DNA of 64,000 nt from positions 87,469 to 151,468 of the forward strand of contig JAGNZC010000001.1 of assembly GCA_017984635.1 (NCBI GenBank), in the 5' to 3' direction. A program made the position numbers and the translations under genes. Origin of the DNA: Crocinitomicaceae bacterium (GTDB taxonomy: Bacteria; Bacteroidota; Bacteroidia; Flavobacteriales_D; Crocinitomicaceae). Position 1 is the first letter of the stretch. Every line of letters begins with the position of its first letter. Positions 17,068 through 23,367 of this stretch are shown one piece after another. Below the pieces are notes generated by a model. The model worked only from the letters and a program-made list of their open reading frames with translations, was not told the origin of the DNA and did not search any database.

Positions 17068-18378
17068 TTATTTTGATAAGATTGTTTGTTTAATAATAGA
17101 AAAAATCTTAATATTTTTCTTTTTAAGATCTCTAATTGCCAATCCTGTTATAACAGACTCACTAATTAAAAGAGACATGGCTGCACCTACTATTGAAAAT
17201 TTAAATGCAAAAAGTAGGATCGCTAATAAAGCAATATTCACCAGTGCTCCTATCAAATAAATTTTAAAAAAATAATTGTCCATTTTAAACGCCAGTAAAA
17301 CAATATTAAATAATACGGACGCTAGAGGAATAATAACTATCAATGGAGAAAGAATTCTAAAAATTAATACTGATTGATCAATATTATCCTGAAAAATTAA
17401 TTGAAAAATAGGATATGAAAATAAAACGCTAATCATTAAAATAAAAAGTGATACTAATAAGGTATACTTTATTACTTTCCCTAAAAATAATTCAGCTTCT
17501 TCAGACGATTTTTTTACTAATTGTACAACATGTGGATAGATTACTTGTGTAAATGGAGAAAACAATGAAACAATGATCCGTATTACTTTTTCTCCAACAG
17601 CATAATAACCAACCATTATTGTGTTCGTAACTAGGCCTAAAACAAATGTGGTTGTTGCTGTATACAAATTAGTTGAAACTTTGGAAATGAATATAAACCA
17701 TCCTTTTTGAAGCTGTTGTTTGATATATTTCTTTTTTTGAATTTTAAAAGGGATGTTAAACTGTCGATTTATTATAATTAAGGAAATAAAACCAATTACT
17801 AAATAGCCTAATGAATTTAGCATTGGAACCCATAAGAAATCATCTGGGTTTTTCACTAAAACAAAAATAAATATGGTGAATATAGTTTTCGCTATTACAG
17901 ATAGAATAGTAATATATTTCATTTTTTCCATTCCCTGAAAAAACCAAGTCGGAAATAAAGCATTTCCAATGACCAACCCGTACGTTAAGAAATATAATCT
18001 CCAGTCACTAGAAAATTTATCAAAACTAAAAACAACAAATGCAAGAACTACAAATCCGATTAATACTAATGATAGACGCGCTATCAATATCGAATTATAA
18101 ATTCTAGTGATCTTAAGTGAATTATTTTTATAAAATGAAATTTCTCTTACACCAGATAAATTAAATCCATAATCTGCGATTAACGTAAAATAAGTTATAA
18201 ATGCTTGTGCAAAAACTACAAGTCCATATTTTTCAATTCCTAAGATTCGTACGAGGTAAGGAAAGGTTATTAAAGGTAAAATAAGGTTAACACCTTGTAG
18301 AATGGAAAGAGAAAAGAAATTAGAAATAAATTTCTTTTTTACATCTGTGTTGGCTAAGTTTTTGATTTTACGTATCAA
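17068..18378 (-). CDS. wzx: Wzx-type lipid-linked oligosaccharide flippase
   Basis: This encodes 436 residues with about twelve to fourteen membrane helices. The N-terminal pattern (FFSLSILQGVNLILPLITFP, then YLVRILGIEKYGLVVFAQAF) is characteristic of the polysaccharide-type MOP superfamily. It moves the undecaprenyl-linked repeat unit across the inner membrane for Wzy to polymerise. This gene and those downstream overlap or nearly abut, so it heads the compact part of the operon. The 216 bp upstream hold only small broken frames. Confidence 0.93.
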   Translation of the reverse strand: MIRKIKNLANTDVKKKFISNFFSLSILQGVNLILPLITFPYLVRILGIEKYGLVVFAQAFITYFTLIADYGFNLSGVREISFYKNNSLKITRIYNSILIARLSLVLIGFVVLAFVVFSFDKFSSDWRLYFLTYGLVIGNALFPTWFFQGMEKMKYITILSVIAKTIFTIFIFVLVKNPDDFLWVPMLNSLGYLVIGFISLIIINRQFNIPFKIQKKKYIKQQLQKGWFIFISKVSTNLYTATTTFVLGLVTNTIMVGYYAVGEKVIRIIVSLFSPFTQVIYPHVVQLVKKSSEEAELFLGKVIKYTLLVSLFILMISVLFSYPIFQLIFQDNIDQSVLIFRILSPLIVIIPLASVLFNIVLLAFKMDNYFFKIYLIGALVNIALLAILLFAFKFSIVGAAMSLLISESVITGLAIRDLKKKNIKIFSIIKQTILSK

Positions 18379-18594
18379 CTATAATTGGTCTGTTTAATTT
18401 ATAATGATTTTTTACAAAATAAGGCTTCAATTACAATGTTTTTCTACTTGATTTATCTAAAATCGATTAACATGATCTTTTCGGAAGTGTAATATATTAT
18501 TACCTACTGAGATAAAAGACATTTTCCTCGTTCATTGAGAATTTTGGGGAAGTTCTGTTGGACGTTCTTCTATTTCACAATATTTAAACATCTT
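18379..18594. other. Gap within the operon holding only short broken frames
   Basis: On the minus strand a 19-codon frame (MFKYCEIEERPTELPQNSQ, stop) starts 6 bp after the cupin stop, and a second short frame follows. They could be the remains of a deleted gene. I recognise no family and see no hairpin terminator. Confidence 0.35.
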
Positions 18595-18975
18595 TTATTC
18601 CTTTACAGTATTTCTTCCAAACTCATCAAATGCAACTTGATCTTCATCAATTTCCACTACATCTTTAGCGTTAAGTTCTTTCCCTGTTTGTATTTCAATA
18701 AAGATTAATTTTTGCGCCAGTGTATTTTCAATCTTGTGAATGGCGCCTTTTGGTATTTGAATACAATCGCCTCTATTGAGGATGAATTTTTCATCATTGA
18801 GCGTTACTAAACCTTCACCATCAATAATCGTCCAAATTTCAGTTCGATGCTTATGAAATTGATAGGATAATTTTTTGTTGGGTCCTATTTCAATTCTATT
18901 GATTTTGTAATTCGTTTCATCATGAAGTAGGTATGAACACCCCCAATCATAGTTGTCAAATGCTAAGCAAATCAT
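18595..18975 (-). CDS. Cupin protein, mannose-6-phosphate isomerase-like
   Basis: This encodes 126 residues forming a single cupin barrel. The first metal motif is SYQFHKHRTEIWTIIDGEG (His, His, Glu) and the second is PKGAIHKIEN, matching the stand-alone type II mannose-6-phosphate isomerase/ManC C-terminal domain. The family interconverts fructose-6-phosphate and mannose-6-phosphate or binds sugar phosphates. No GDP-mannose pyrophosphorylase domain is fused. It is the only candidate sugar-precursor gene in the whole cluster. It could equally be a sugar-nucleotide-binding cupin with another role. Confidence 0.8.
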   Translation of the reverse strand: MICLAFDNYDWGCSYLLHDETNYKINRIEIGPNKKLSYQFHKHRTEIWTIIDGEGLVTLNDEKFILNRGDCIQIPKGAIHKIENTLAQKLIFIEIQTGKELNAKDVVEIDEDQVAFDEFGRNTVKE

Positions 18976-18976
18976 A

Positions 18977-19195
18977 TTAGTTTAATTGGTCAATCTTTTC
19001 AGATTGGTTTTTTAAATATTCCTCAATTTGTGCTTGTTTTCTTCCGTTAATGAAAAACCAGCCCAACTTCTTATTGAACCAGTATTCAAATTTTAGTAGT
19101 AGTTTTTTCAATGGTATGTTTATAAGTTTGTTGCGTACATAGCTTCGCCCTTGCAAGTCACATCTAAAAATCGTAACTTGCTGTAAATCAATTAA
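18977..19195 (-). pseudogene. Short frame before the cupin, probably a gene remnant
   Basis: An open frame of 72 codons ends with TAA at 18977-18979, two bases before the cupin start. It reads FRCDLQGRSYVRNKLINIP, then LKKLLLKFEYWFNKKLGWFF and INGRKQAQIEEYLKNQ. It has no ATG; a TTG at 19154-19156 could start a 59-residue protein, and a stop lies just upstream of the frame. The position inside the operon and the lack of a normal start suggest the C-terminal end of a lost gene, but a small real gene is possible. I recognise no family. Confidence 0.4.
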
Positions 19196-19219
19196 CTAAA
19201 TTTATAGTTGTTTTAAATT

Positions 19220-19741
19220 TTAGTTATTCAACGCGCTTACAAAAGAGCGAGGTATGTTTACAATATATTCAGCATTTAAAAGTTCAATTTTTACGAGTAG
19301 GCGGTGTTTGCCATTAACTTTAACCGATTCAGCAATGAGCCCTTTAAAAGGTCCTTGTTTAACCGAAACTCTTTGTCCTTTTTCAAATACTTCCGTTGAT
19401 ACTTGAATTTCCTCTCCGTTAAATTCTTTCTCAATAATTTTTAAATTTTCAATTTCAACATCTTTGACAATAGCAGGTTCTTTCAAATATTTAAGAACAC
19501 CAACAATTCCAGTATATGCGTAAAATTGATCCAATGTTGTTTTTGCACAGTTCACAAAGACAACTGATGGGATAAGCGGCGAAATTATTTTTTTTTTCCG
19601 ATCACTCCATTGCCGAATAGATACAACAAGAGGTAGGTAAACAGTATATCCATCAGTTGAAAGTAAAAGGCTAATTTTTTTTTCGTGTGCGGATTTAGTT
19701 TTTAATACATACCAATTGAATTCACTTTTCGATTCAGTCAT
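19220..19741 (-). CDS. UpxY-type NusG-like transcription antiterminator
   Basis: This encodes 173 residues. The N-terminal NGN domain starts WYVLKTKSAHEKKISLLL and includes YLPLVVSIRQWSDRKKKI and PLIPSVVFVNC; the C-terminal KOW domain has KGQRVSVKQGPFKGLIAESV. In Bacteroides, UpxY proteins are the first gene of capsule operons and prevent premature termination in the untranslated leader, allowing the long operon to be read; I infer the same here. The start at 19741 (MTESKSEFNWYV) fits the family; the frame is open upstream to 19810 but adds an implausible hydrophobic leader. It is the first gene of the minus-strand operon. Confidence 0.88.
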   Translation of the reverse strand: MTESKSEFNWYVLKTKSAHEKKISLLLSTDGYTVYLPLVVSIRQWSDRKKKIISPLIPSVVFVNCAKTTLDQFYAYTGIVGVLKYLKEPAIVKDVEIENLKIIEKEFNGEEIQVSTEVFEKGQRVSVKQGPFKGLIAESVKVNGKHRLLVKIELLNAEYIVNIPRSFVSALNN

Positions 19742-19792
19742 AACTATGTTTACAATACTAGATGACAAAATTCGAAATATTACATTGCTTAT

Positions 19793-19842
19793 TCTATGTG
19801 ATAATAACATATTTGATTAATATCTATGTGATAAAAACATAT
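19793..19842. promoter_or_regulatory. Paired 20-bp direct repeats, candidate operator
   Basis: TCTATGTGATAATAACATAT (19793-19812) and a copy with one mismatch (19823-19842) lie 30 bp apart, about three helical turns. Each holds an inverted TATGT-N7-ACATA. They lie in the 190-bp region between the divergent antiterminator and Xre genes, so a dimeric regulator, most simply the Xre protein, may bind here. Confidence 0.6.
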
Positions 19843-19931
19843 TGTATTCAAATCTGTTTGTCAATAGAATTAAAAATTTAATTTTAGAAAGAAACTTACA
19901 ACTTTTATAACTTATTGTATAACTATTCTTA

Positions 19932-20324
19932 ATGAAAAAGCTACATAAAAAAATCCGAATGTTAAGAAAATTTAACGAGCTTTCTCAGGAAAATATAGCA
20001 TATGAATTGGGCTTAAGCCAATCTCAATATTCAAGGAGAGAAAATGGGGTAATTGATTTTTCAGTTGCTGAATTATTAAAATTGTGTAAAATATTTAATG
20101 TAAACTATGAAGAGATCTTAAATCCCAGTGATGATTCTAATGAAAAAGAACGTTTAATACAAACTAAATTCGATTTATCAGACAAGGCTGCTATCAAAAA
20201 TAGACAACATTCAATTATTGATTTTATACTTCAAGCGCTAGAAATTGTAGTAGAAACAGATTTGGAAATTAAAGAAAAAGAAGACATTATCAATTCTTTA
20301 AAGTCAAGATTAAACAAATATTAA
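19932..20324 (+). CDS. Xre-family helix-turn-helix regulator
   Basis: This encodes 130 residues. The N-terminal two thirds is a Cro/C1-type HTH: KKIRMLRKFNELSQENIAYE, then LGLSQSQYSRRENGVIDFSV and ELLKLCKIFNVNYEEILNP. The C-terminal 55 residues look helical and may dimerise (IIDFILQALEIVVETDLEIK). It is divergent from the antiterminator gene and faces a pair of near-identical 20-bp repeats, so it may control the polysaccharide operon and itself. The AraC-type gene begins 8 bp downstream of its stop, indicating a two-gene regulatory operon. Confidence 0.88.
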   Translation: MKKLHKKIRMLRKFNELSQENIAYELGLSQSQYSRRENGVIDFSVAELLKLCKIFNVNYEEILNPSDDSNEKERLIQTKFDLSDKAAIKNRQHSIIDFILQALEIVVETDLEIKEKEDIINSLKSRLNKY

Positions 20325-20332
20325 TAGAAAAA

Positions 20333-21061
20333 ATGGACAAGATTTTATATGTTTATGATTCATTGGTAGTGAAAAAAAAAATGCTTTCTACTATGGAAAG
20401 CATTGATTTAAAAATAACTCCTTCAAAATTCTCCATTCATTCATTCAAAGATATTGATTCGATAAATAAACATGATGTTTTAATCATAGATATATCTGTT
20501 AACCTAATAGAGTTGTTTATTGAAGATATAAAAAGTATTCATAAGCCAATTATTGTTATATTGAAAGAATACAATGAACAATTGCTAATGTTATTAAAAA
20601 ATATTCGTTCATGTGAAATTAAAATGAGTCCTGTTCATATGAATGACATTCGTTCAACACTTTTTATATTTAAAACAGAACAAGTTGCAGAGCAACACGT
20701 TGACAAAAGTCAAATGCCTCAACAACTAATAAATGTATTAGCATACATCGATGAAAACATCACAAAAAGACACAACATTAACGATTTGGCATTATTGACC
20801 AAGTGGCAATATGTTCATTTTATAAGGGTATTTAAAAAGCATTTACATTTGACCCCTCATCAATATATCTTAAAAAGAAAAGTATTGTATGCTAAAAATA
20901 TTTTAGAAAAAAATGAAGTGAACTTAACAGAACTTTCAAAGATTTGTGGGTTTATTTCGTATTCTAATTTTTACAATGCTTTTGTAAAGGAAACCAACCA
21001 AACACCTTTTAATTTCAAGTATAAAAACTTTGAAAGTAAATTGGAAAGACAAAAAAAATAA
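20333..21061 (+). CDS. AraC-family regulator with a receiver-like N-terminus
   Basis: This encodes 242 residues. The C-terminal 100 residues are an AraC DNA-binding domain with two HTH units: RHNINDLALLTKWQYVHFIR, then HLHLTPHQYILKRKVLYAKN and ELSKICGFISYSNFYNAFVK. The N-terminal 110 residues show alternating beta and alpha segments (KILYVYDS; HDVLIIDISVN; KPIIVILKEYN) like a receiver domain, but the acidic pocket looks incomplete, so phosphorylation is doubtful. No partner kinase is encoded nearby. It probably regulates genes of the element together with the adjacent Xre protein. Confidence 0.8.
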   Translation: MDKILYVYDSLVVKKKMLSTMESIDLKITPSKFSIHSFKDIDSINKHDVLIIDISVNLIELFIEDIKSIHKPIIVILKEYNEQLLMLLKNIRSCEIKMSPVHMNDIRSTLFIFKTEQVAEQHVDKSQMPQQLINVLAYIDENITKRHNINDLALLTKWQYVHFIRVFKKHLHLTPHQYILKRKVLYAKNILEKNEVNLTELSKICGFISYSNFYNAFVKETNQTPFNFKYKNFESKLERQKK

Positions 21062-21083
21062 TAGATATACGAGAATACTGTAA

Positions 21084-21206
21084 ATGCTAGTTCACTCTAA
21101 ATTTGAAACTGACTTAGAAGAATCTTGGAAAGCATACTTACTATATGATTTTGAAAAACAGTATCAGGATTTTTGCAGTGTAAGGTCATTTGCTTTACTA
21201 TCTTAG
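21084..21206 (+). CDS. Possible 40-residue small protein
   Basis: A short frame starts 20 bp after the AraC-type gene and reads SKFETDLEESWKAYLLYDFE, then KQYQDFCSVRSF. It is charged and helical, with no known motif. It may be a small protein or the start of a deleted gene. Beyond it, up to 21373, there is no further frame; only a perfect inverted repeat at 21251-21275 stands out. Confidence 0.3.
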   Translation: MLVHSKFETDLEESWKAYLLYDFEKQYQDFCSVRSFALLS

Positions 21207-21250
21207 AAGAGGAAGGAAAGCTCCTTATTTATAAACAAACTGTCTTTTTT

Positions 21251-21275
21251 AACTATTGTAGTTGGTACAATAGTT
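21251..21275. repeat. Perfect 10-bp inverted repeat
   Basis: AACTATTGTA and its complement TACAATAGTT are separated by GTTGG. There is a T run before it but none after it on either transcript, so it is not a standard terminator. It may be a protein-binding site or an RNA hairpin between the AraC gene and the small-protein operon. Confidence 0.6.
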
Positions 21276-21373
21276 ACCCAAGTTATCTTTCAAAAACACA
21301 GTTACTAACTTATTTTTCCATAAGAATGGTAGAGATATAAGGACATTTATTTTAAAATGCGCTTAAATGTATT

Positions 21374-21529
21374 TTACAATCCCATTCCTTCCAATTCTTT
21401 TAAAATTTCTTTACTTATTTTTAGCAATAACCATGAGCCTGCTAAAATCAGAAGCCCATTGGTTGCAATTTTAAAGGCACCATCGTTTTTACGCTCTTTA
21501 ATTTGAATGTTGGTTTGTTTATTTTTCAT
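21374..21529 (-). CDS. Small membrane protein of unknown function
   Basis: This encodes 51 residues from the ATG at 21529: a charged N-terminus (KNKQTNIQIKERKNDGAF) and one hydrophobic helix (IATNGLLILAGSWLLLKI), then a short acidic end. A longer frame upstream exists but would overlap the preceding gene more deeply; the chosen start overlaps it by 11 bp, as is usual here. It is the last of three co-directional small genes. I recognise no family. Its place beside the recombinase and MerR-like genes suggests it belongs to the maintenance part of the element. Confidence 0.55.
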   Translation of the reverse strand: MKNKQTNIQIKERKNDGAFKIATNGLLILAGSWLLLKISKEILKELEGMGL

Positions 21530-21740
21530 TTCCTGTGATTTTAATAGTATCCTTTTTTTTATGGTAATTGTAGATGTAATAACCAAGTAGTAATGATCCT
21601 GAAACTAATCCTAAAAGGATACCATATTTTAAAGTAGGATTTTTACGTCCTGGTCCATTTGATGGAAGTGGAGTGCCACTTACCCCAATTTCTGTTGCAA
21701 AAAGTTCTGATGCAGTCAGATTTGTAAACGTTTCTTTCAT
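21519..21740 (-). CDS. Small membrane protein of unknown function
   Basis: This encodes 73 residues: a polar, Pro/Gly-rich N-terminal half (TEIGVSGTPLPSNGPGRKNP) followed by one membrane helix (YGILLGLVSGSLLLGYYIYN) and a basic tail. It overlaps the zinc-finger-like gene upstream by 4 bp and the next small gene by 11 bp, so the three are translated together. No family is recognised. The single-helix design and association with a second single-helix protein suggest a membrane-anchored pair. Confidence 0.6.
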   Translation of the reverse strand: MKETFTNLTASELFATEIGVSGTPLPSNGPGRKNPTLKYGILLGLVSGSLLLGYYIYNYHKKKDTIKITGNEK

Positions 21741-22147
21741 ATTGAGCGTATTTCTATAAATTGATTATCTCCTTGTTTTATTATTCTGAAACAAAATTTG
21801 TACAATGCACAGTATTTATTTACTATTTCACCTTTTTTGTTGACAATGATACGTGTAAAGAAGTCATCTTTAAAACCATCCGCTTTCACTAATACTAAAT
21901 TCATTTTTACCACGATTTGATTGAAAATCTTGTAGTATTTCTCTAAAATCCGGTCGTTTTTACGGATGATTTTGGTTAACTCGTTTTCTGTTGCGTACTT
22001 TTCCTTTCTTGTTCCATGATTGTATGCAAAATTCGCATGCTTTCTATTCATGTAAATTTGGTCGGACCGAATCGGCTGAAAGCTTGTTTCACATCCACAG
22101 GCACAAACTTTTGGGACAAGTGGTGAGTCATTTAATTTTTTTTTCAT
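21737..22147 (-). CDS. Zinc-ribbon-like protein of unknown function
   Basis: This encodes 136 residues. The N-terminus has CACGCETSFQPIRSDQIYMN followed by RKHANFAYNHG, resembling small phage and mobile-element zinc fingers of the form CxCGCxxxFxPxRxxQxY, where a later Cys or His completes the site. The rest is helical and basic with a final beta-rich part (NKYCALYKFCFRIIK). Such proteins often bind nucleic acid. It is the first gene of the three-gene minus-strand operon and divergent from the MerR-like gene. Confidence 0.6.
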   Translation of the reverse strand: MKKKLNDSPLVPKVCACGCETSFQPIRSDQIYMNRKHANFAYNHGTRKEKYATENELTKIIRKNDRILEKYYKIFNQIVVKMNLVLVKADGFKDDFFTRIIVNKKGEIVNKYCALYKFCFRIIKQGDNQFIEIRSI

Positions 22148-22184
22148 TTTTTTGTTATCATTTGAATTATTTTTATTTATTTTG

Positions 22185-22222
22185 CAAATATAATGTAATT
22201 TACAATAATGTAAAATAAGTTT
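22185..22222. promoter_or_regulatory. Divergent promoter and operator region
   Basis: On the minus strand TATATTTG (22185-22192) matches the Bacteroidota -7 element TAnnTTTG and could drive the small-protein operon. Just beside it the sequence ATGTAATTTACAATAATGTA has three TGTAA half-sites in both orientations, a plausible binding site for the MerR-like protein encoded immediately downstream. Confidence 0.5.
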
Positions 22223-23146
22223 ATGGAAAATTTGATAATTAGTGATGAAGAGGTTGATTTTATTCTGAATAAATTGTTTTCAGATGAATACCCGCATTTT
22301 ATACAAAGACTTAATGAAGCTACGTTTAGCATTAATGACCTAAATATTCAACCTCGAGATGCTACCTATTGGGATAAACAGGGTGTGTTACCAAAAATAA
22401 AAGGGACTGGTATGCGTCGTAAGTATGACCTTGTGCAAAGTTTTTGGTTAAAACTTGTGCAACAAATGCGTACAATGGGAATTAGTCTATCTATTATTAA
22501 GAAGCTCAAGGAAAAAATGTTAGAGCCATATATTGAGGGAAATGAAGTTAACCACGATTCACTCAAATTAATCGTAGAGAAATTAAATGCGAAGATGGAT
22601 ACTTCGTATAATGTTGATGAAGTTTTAGCGTTATTGGAAAAGGAACAACCATCCATTTTTCAATCTTCTTTGATGGTTACGGTGCTTTTTCGAAAACAAA
22701 TACACTGTTTAGTGAATAGTGAAGGGTTCTTTATTCTTTATGACATAACAAAGCATCAAGAATTAATAAAGCTTAATGATGAATTTCATGAATTTATATC
22801 ACAACCTTTTTTCTGTGTGAACCTTTCTAAAGCATACCAAACCTTGGTAAATGAATGGAGTACAAAAGATAACTTTTCAGAGTTTTCTCTTTTATCCGAG
22901 TCAGAATTGGAAATTTTAAAGCTAATTCGAAAAAATGACATTAAAAAAATAACAATTCGTTTTAAGAATGGTGAACCTTATTTAATTGAAGTAGATGAAA
23001 CTAAAACAGCAAGTTTAGAACAACGTTTTTTGGATGTTATTTTAAAGAATGGTTACCAAAAAATAAGTATTACAGTTCAAAATGGCAACATAGCGAACTA
23101 TGAGAATACAATACAATATAAAATTAAGAAAGTACTTAAAAAGTAG
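22223..23146 (+). CDS. MerR-like regulator of the integrative element
   Basis: This encodes 307 residues. The segment at about 45-105 is a MerR-type winged helix: RDATYWDKQGVLPKIKGTGM, then RRKYDLVQSFWLKLVQQMRT and MGISLSIIKKLKEKM, though placed after a 45-residue helical lead. The C-terminal 190 residues are not a known ligand domain; they contain ELEILKLIRKNDIKKITIRF and a repeat of beta-rich segments. Proteins like this accompany serine recombinases in Bacteroidota elements. It is divergent from the small-protein operon and co-directional with the recombinase, and may control integration genes. Confidence 0.7.
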   Translation: MENLIISDEEVDFILNKLFSDEYPHFIQRLNEATFSINDLNIQPRDATYWDKQGVLPKIKGTGMRRKYDLVQSFWLKLVQQMRTMGISLSIIKKLKEKMLEPYIEGNEVNHDSLKLIVEKLNAKMDTSYNVDEVLALLEKEQPSIFQSSLMVTVLFRKQIHCLVNSEGFFILYDITKHQELIKLNDEFHEFISQPFFCVNLSKAYQTLVNEWSTKDNFSEFSLLSESELEILKLIRKNDIKKITIRFKNGEPYLIEVDETKTASLEQRFLDVILKNGYQKISITVQNGNIANYENTIQYKIKKVLKK

Positions 23147-23205
23147 ACAATTGTAAATCCATTTATTGACCTGATAAGCAGGCATGAAATACATGGAAAA
23201 ATAAC

Positions 23206-23367
23206 TTGAAAATTAAAAAACAAAAATTTGAAAAACCATCAACACAGGACTTAATACATTTATTAGAAGGGAAGTTACCAGAGCATTTAACGCAACTACT
23301 TTTAGAGCAAATTGAGGAACTATGTTTGATAATTATTGAACATTATGCAAGTAGACAAACGATTTAA
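23206..23367 (+). CDS. Small protein overlapping the recombinase start
   Basis: A TTG-started frame of 53 codons reads KIKKQKFEKPSTQDLIHLLE, then GKLPEHLTQLLLEQIEELCL, and ends 23 bp inside the recombinase gene in another frame. It is charged, helical and protein-like in composition. The overlap suggests translational coupling to the recombinase. The TTG start lowers certainty and no family is recognised. Confidence 0.45.
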   Translation: MKIKKQKFEKPSTQDLIHLLEGKLPEHLTQLLLEQIEELCLIIIEHYASRQTI

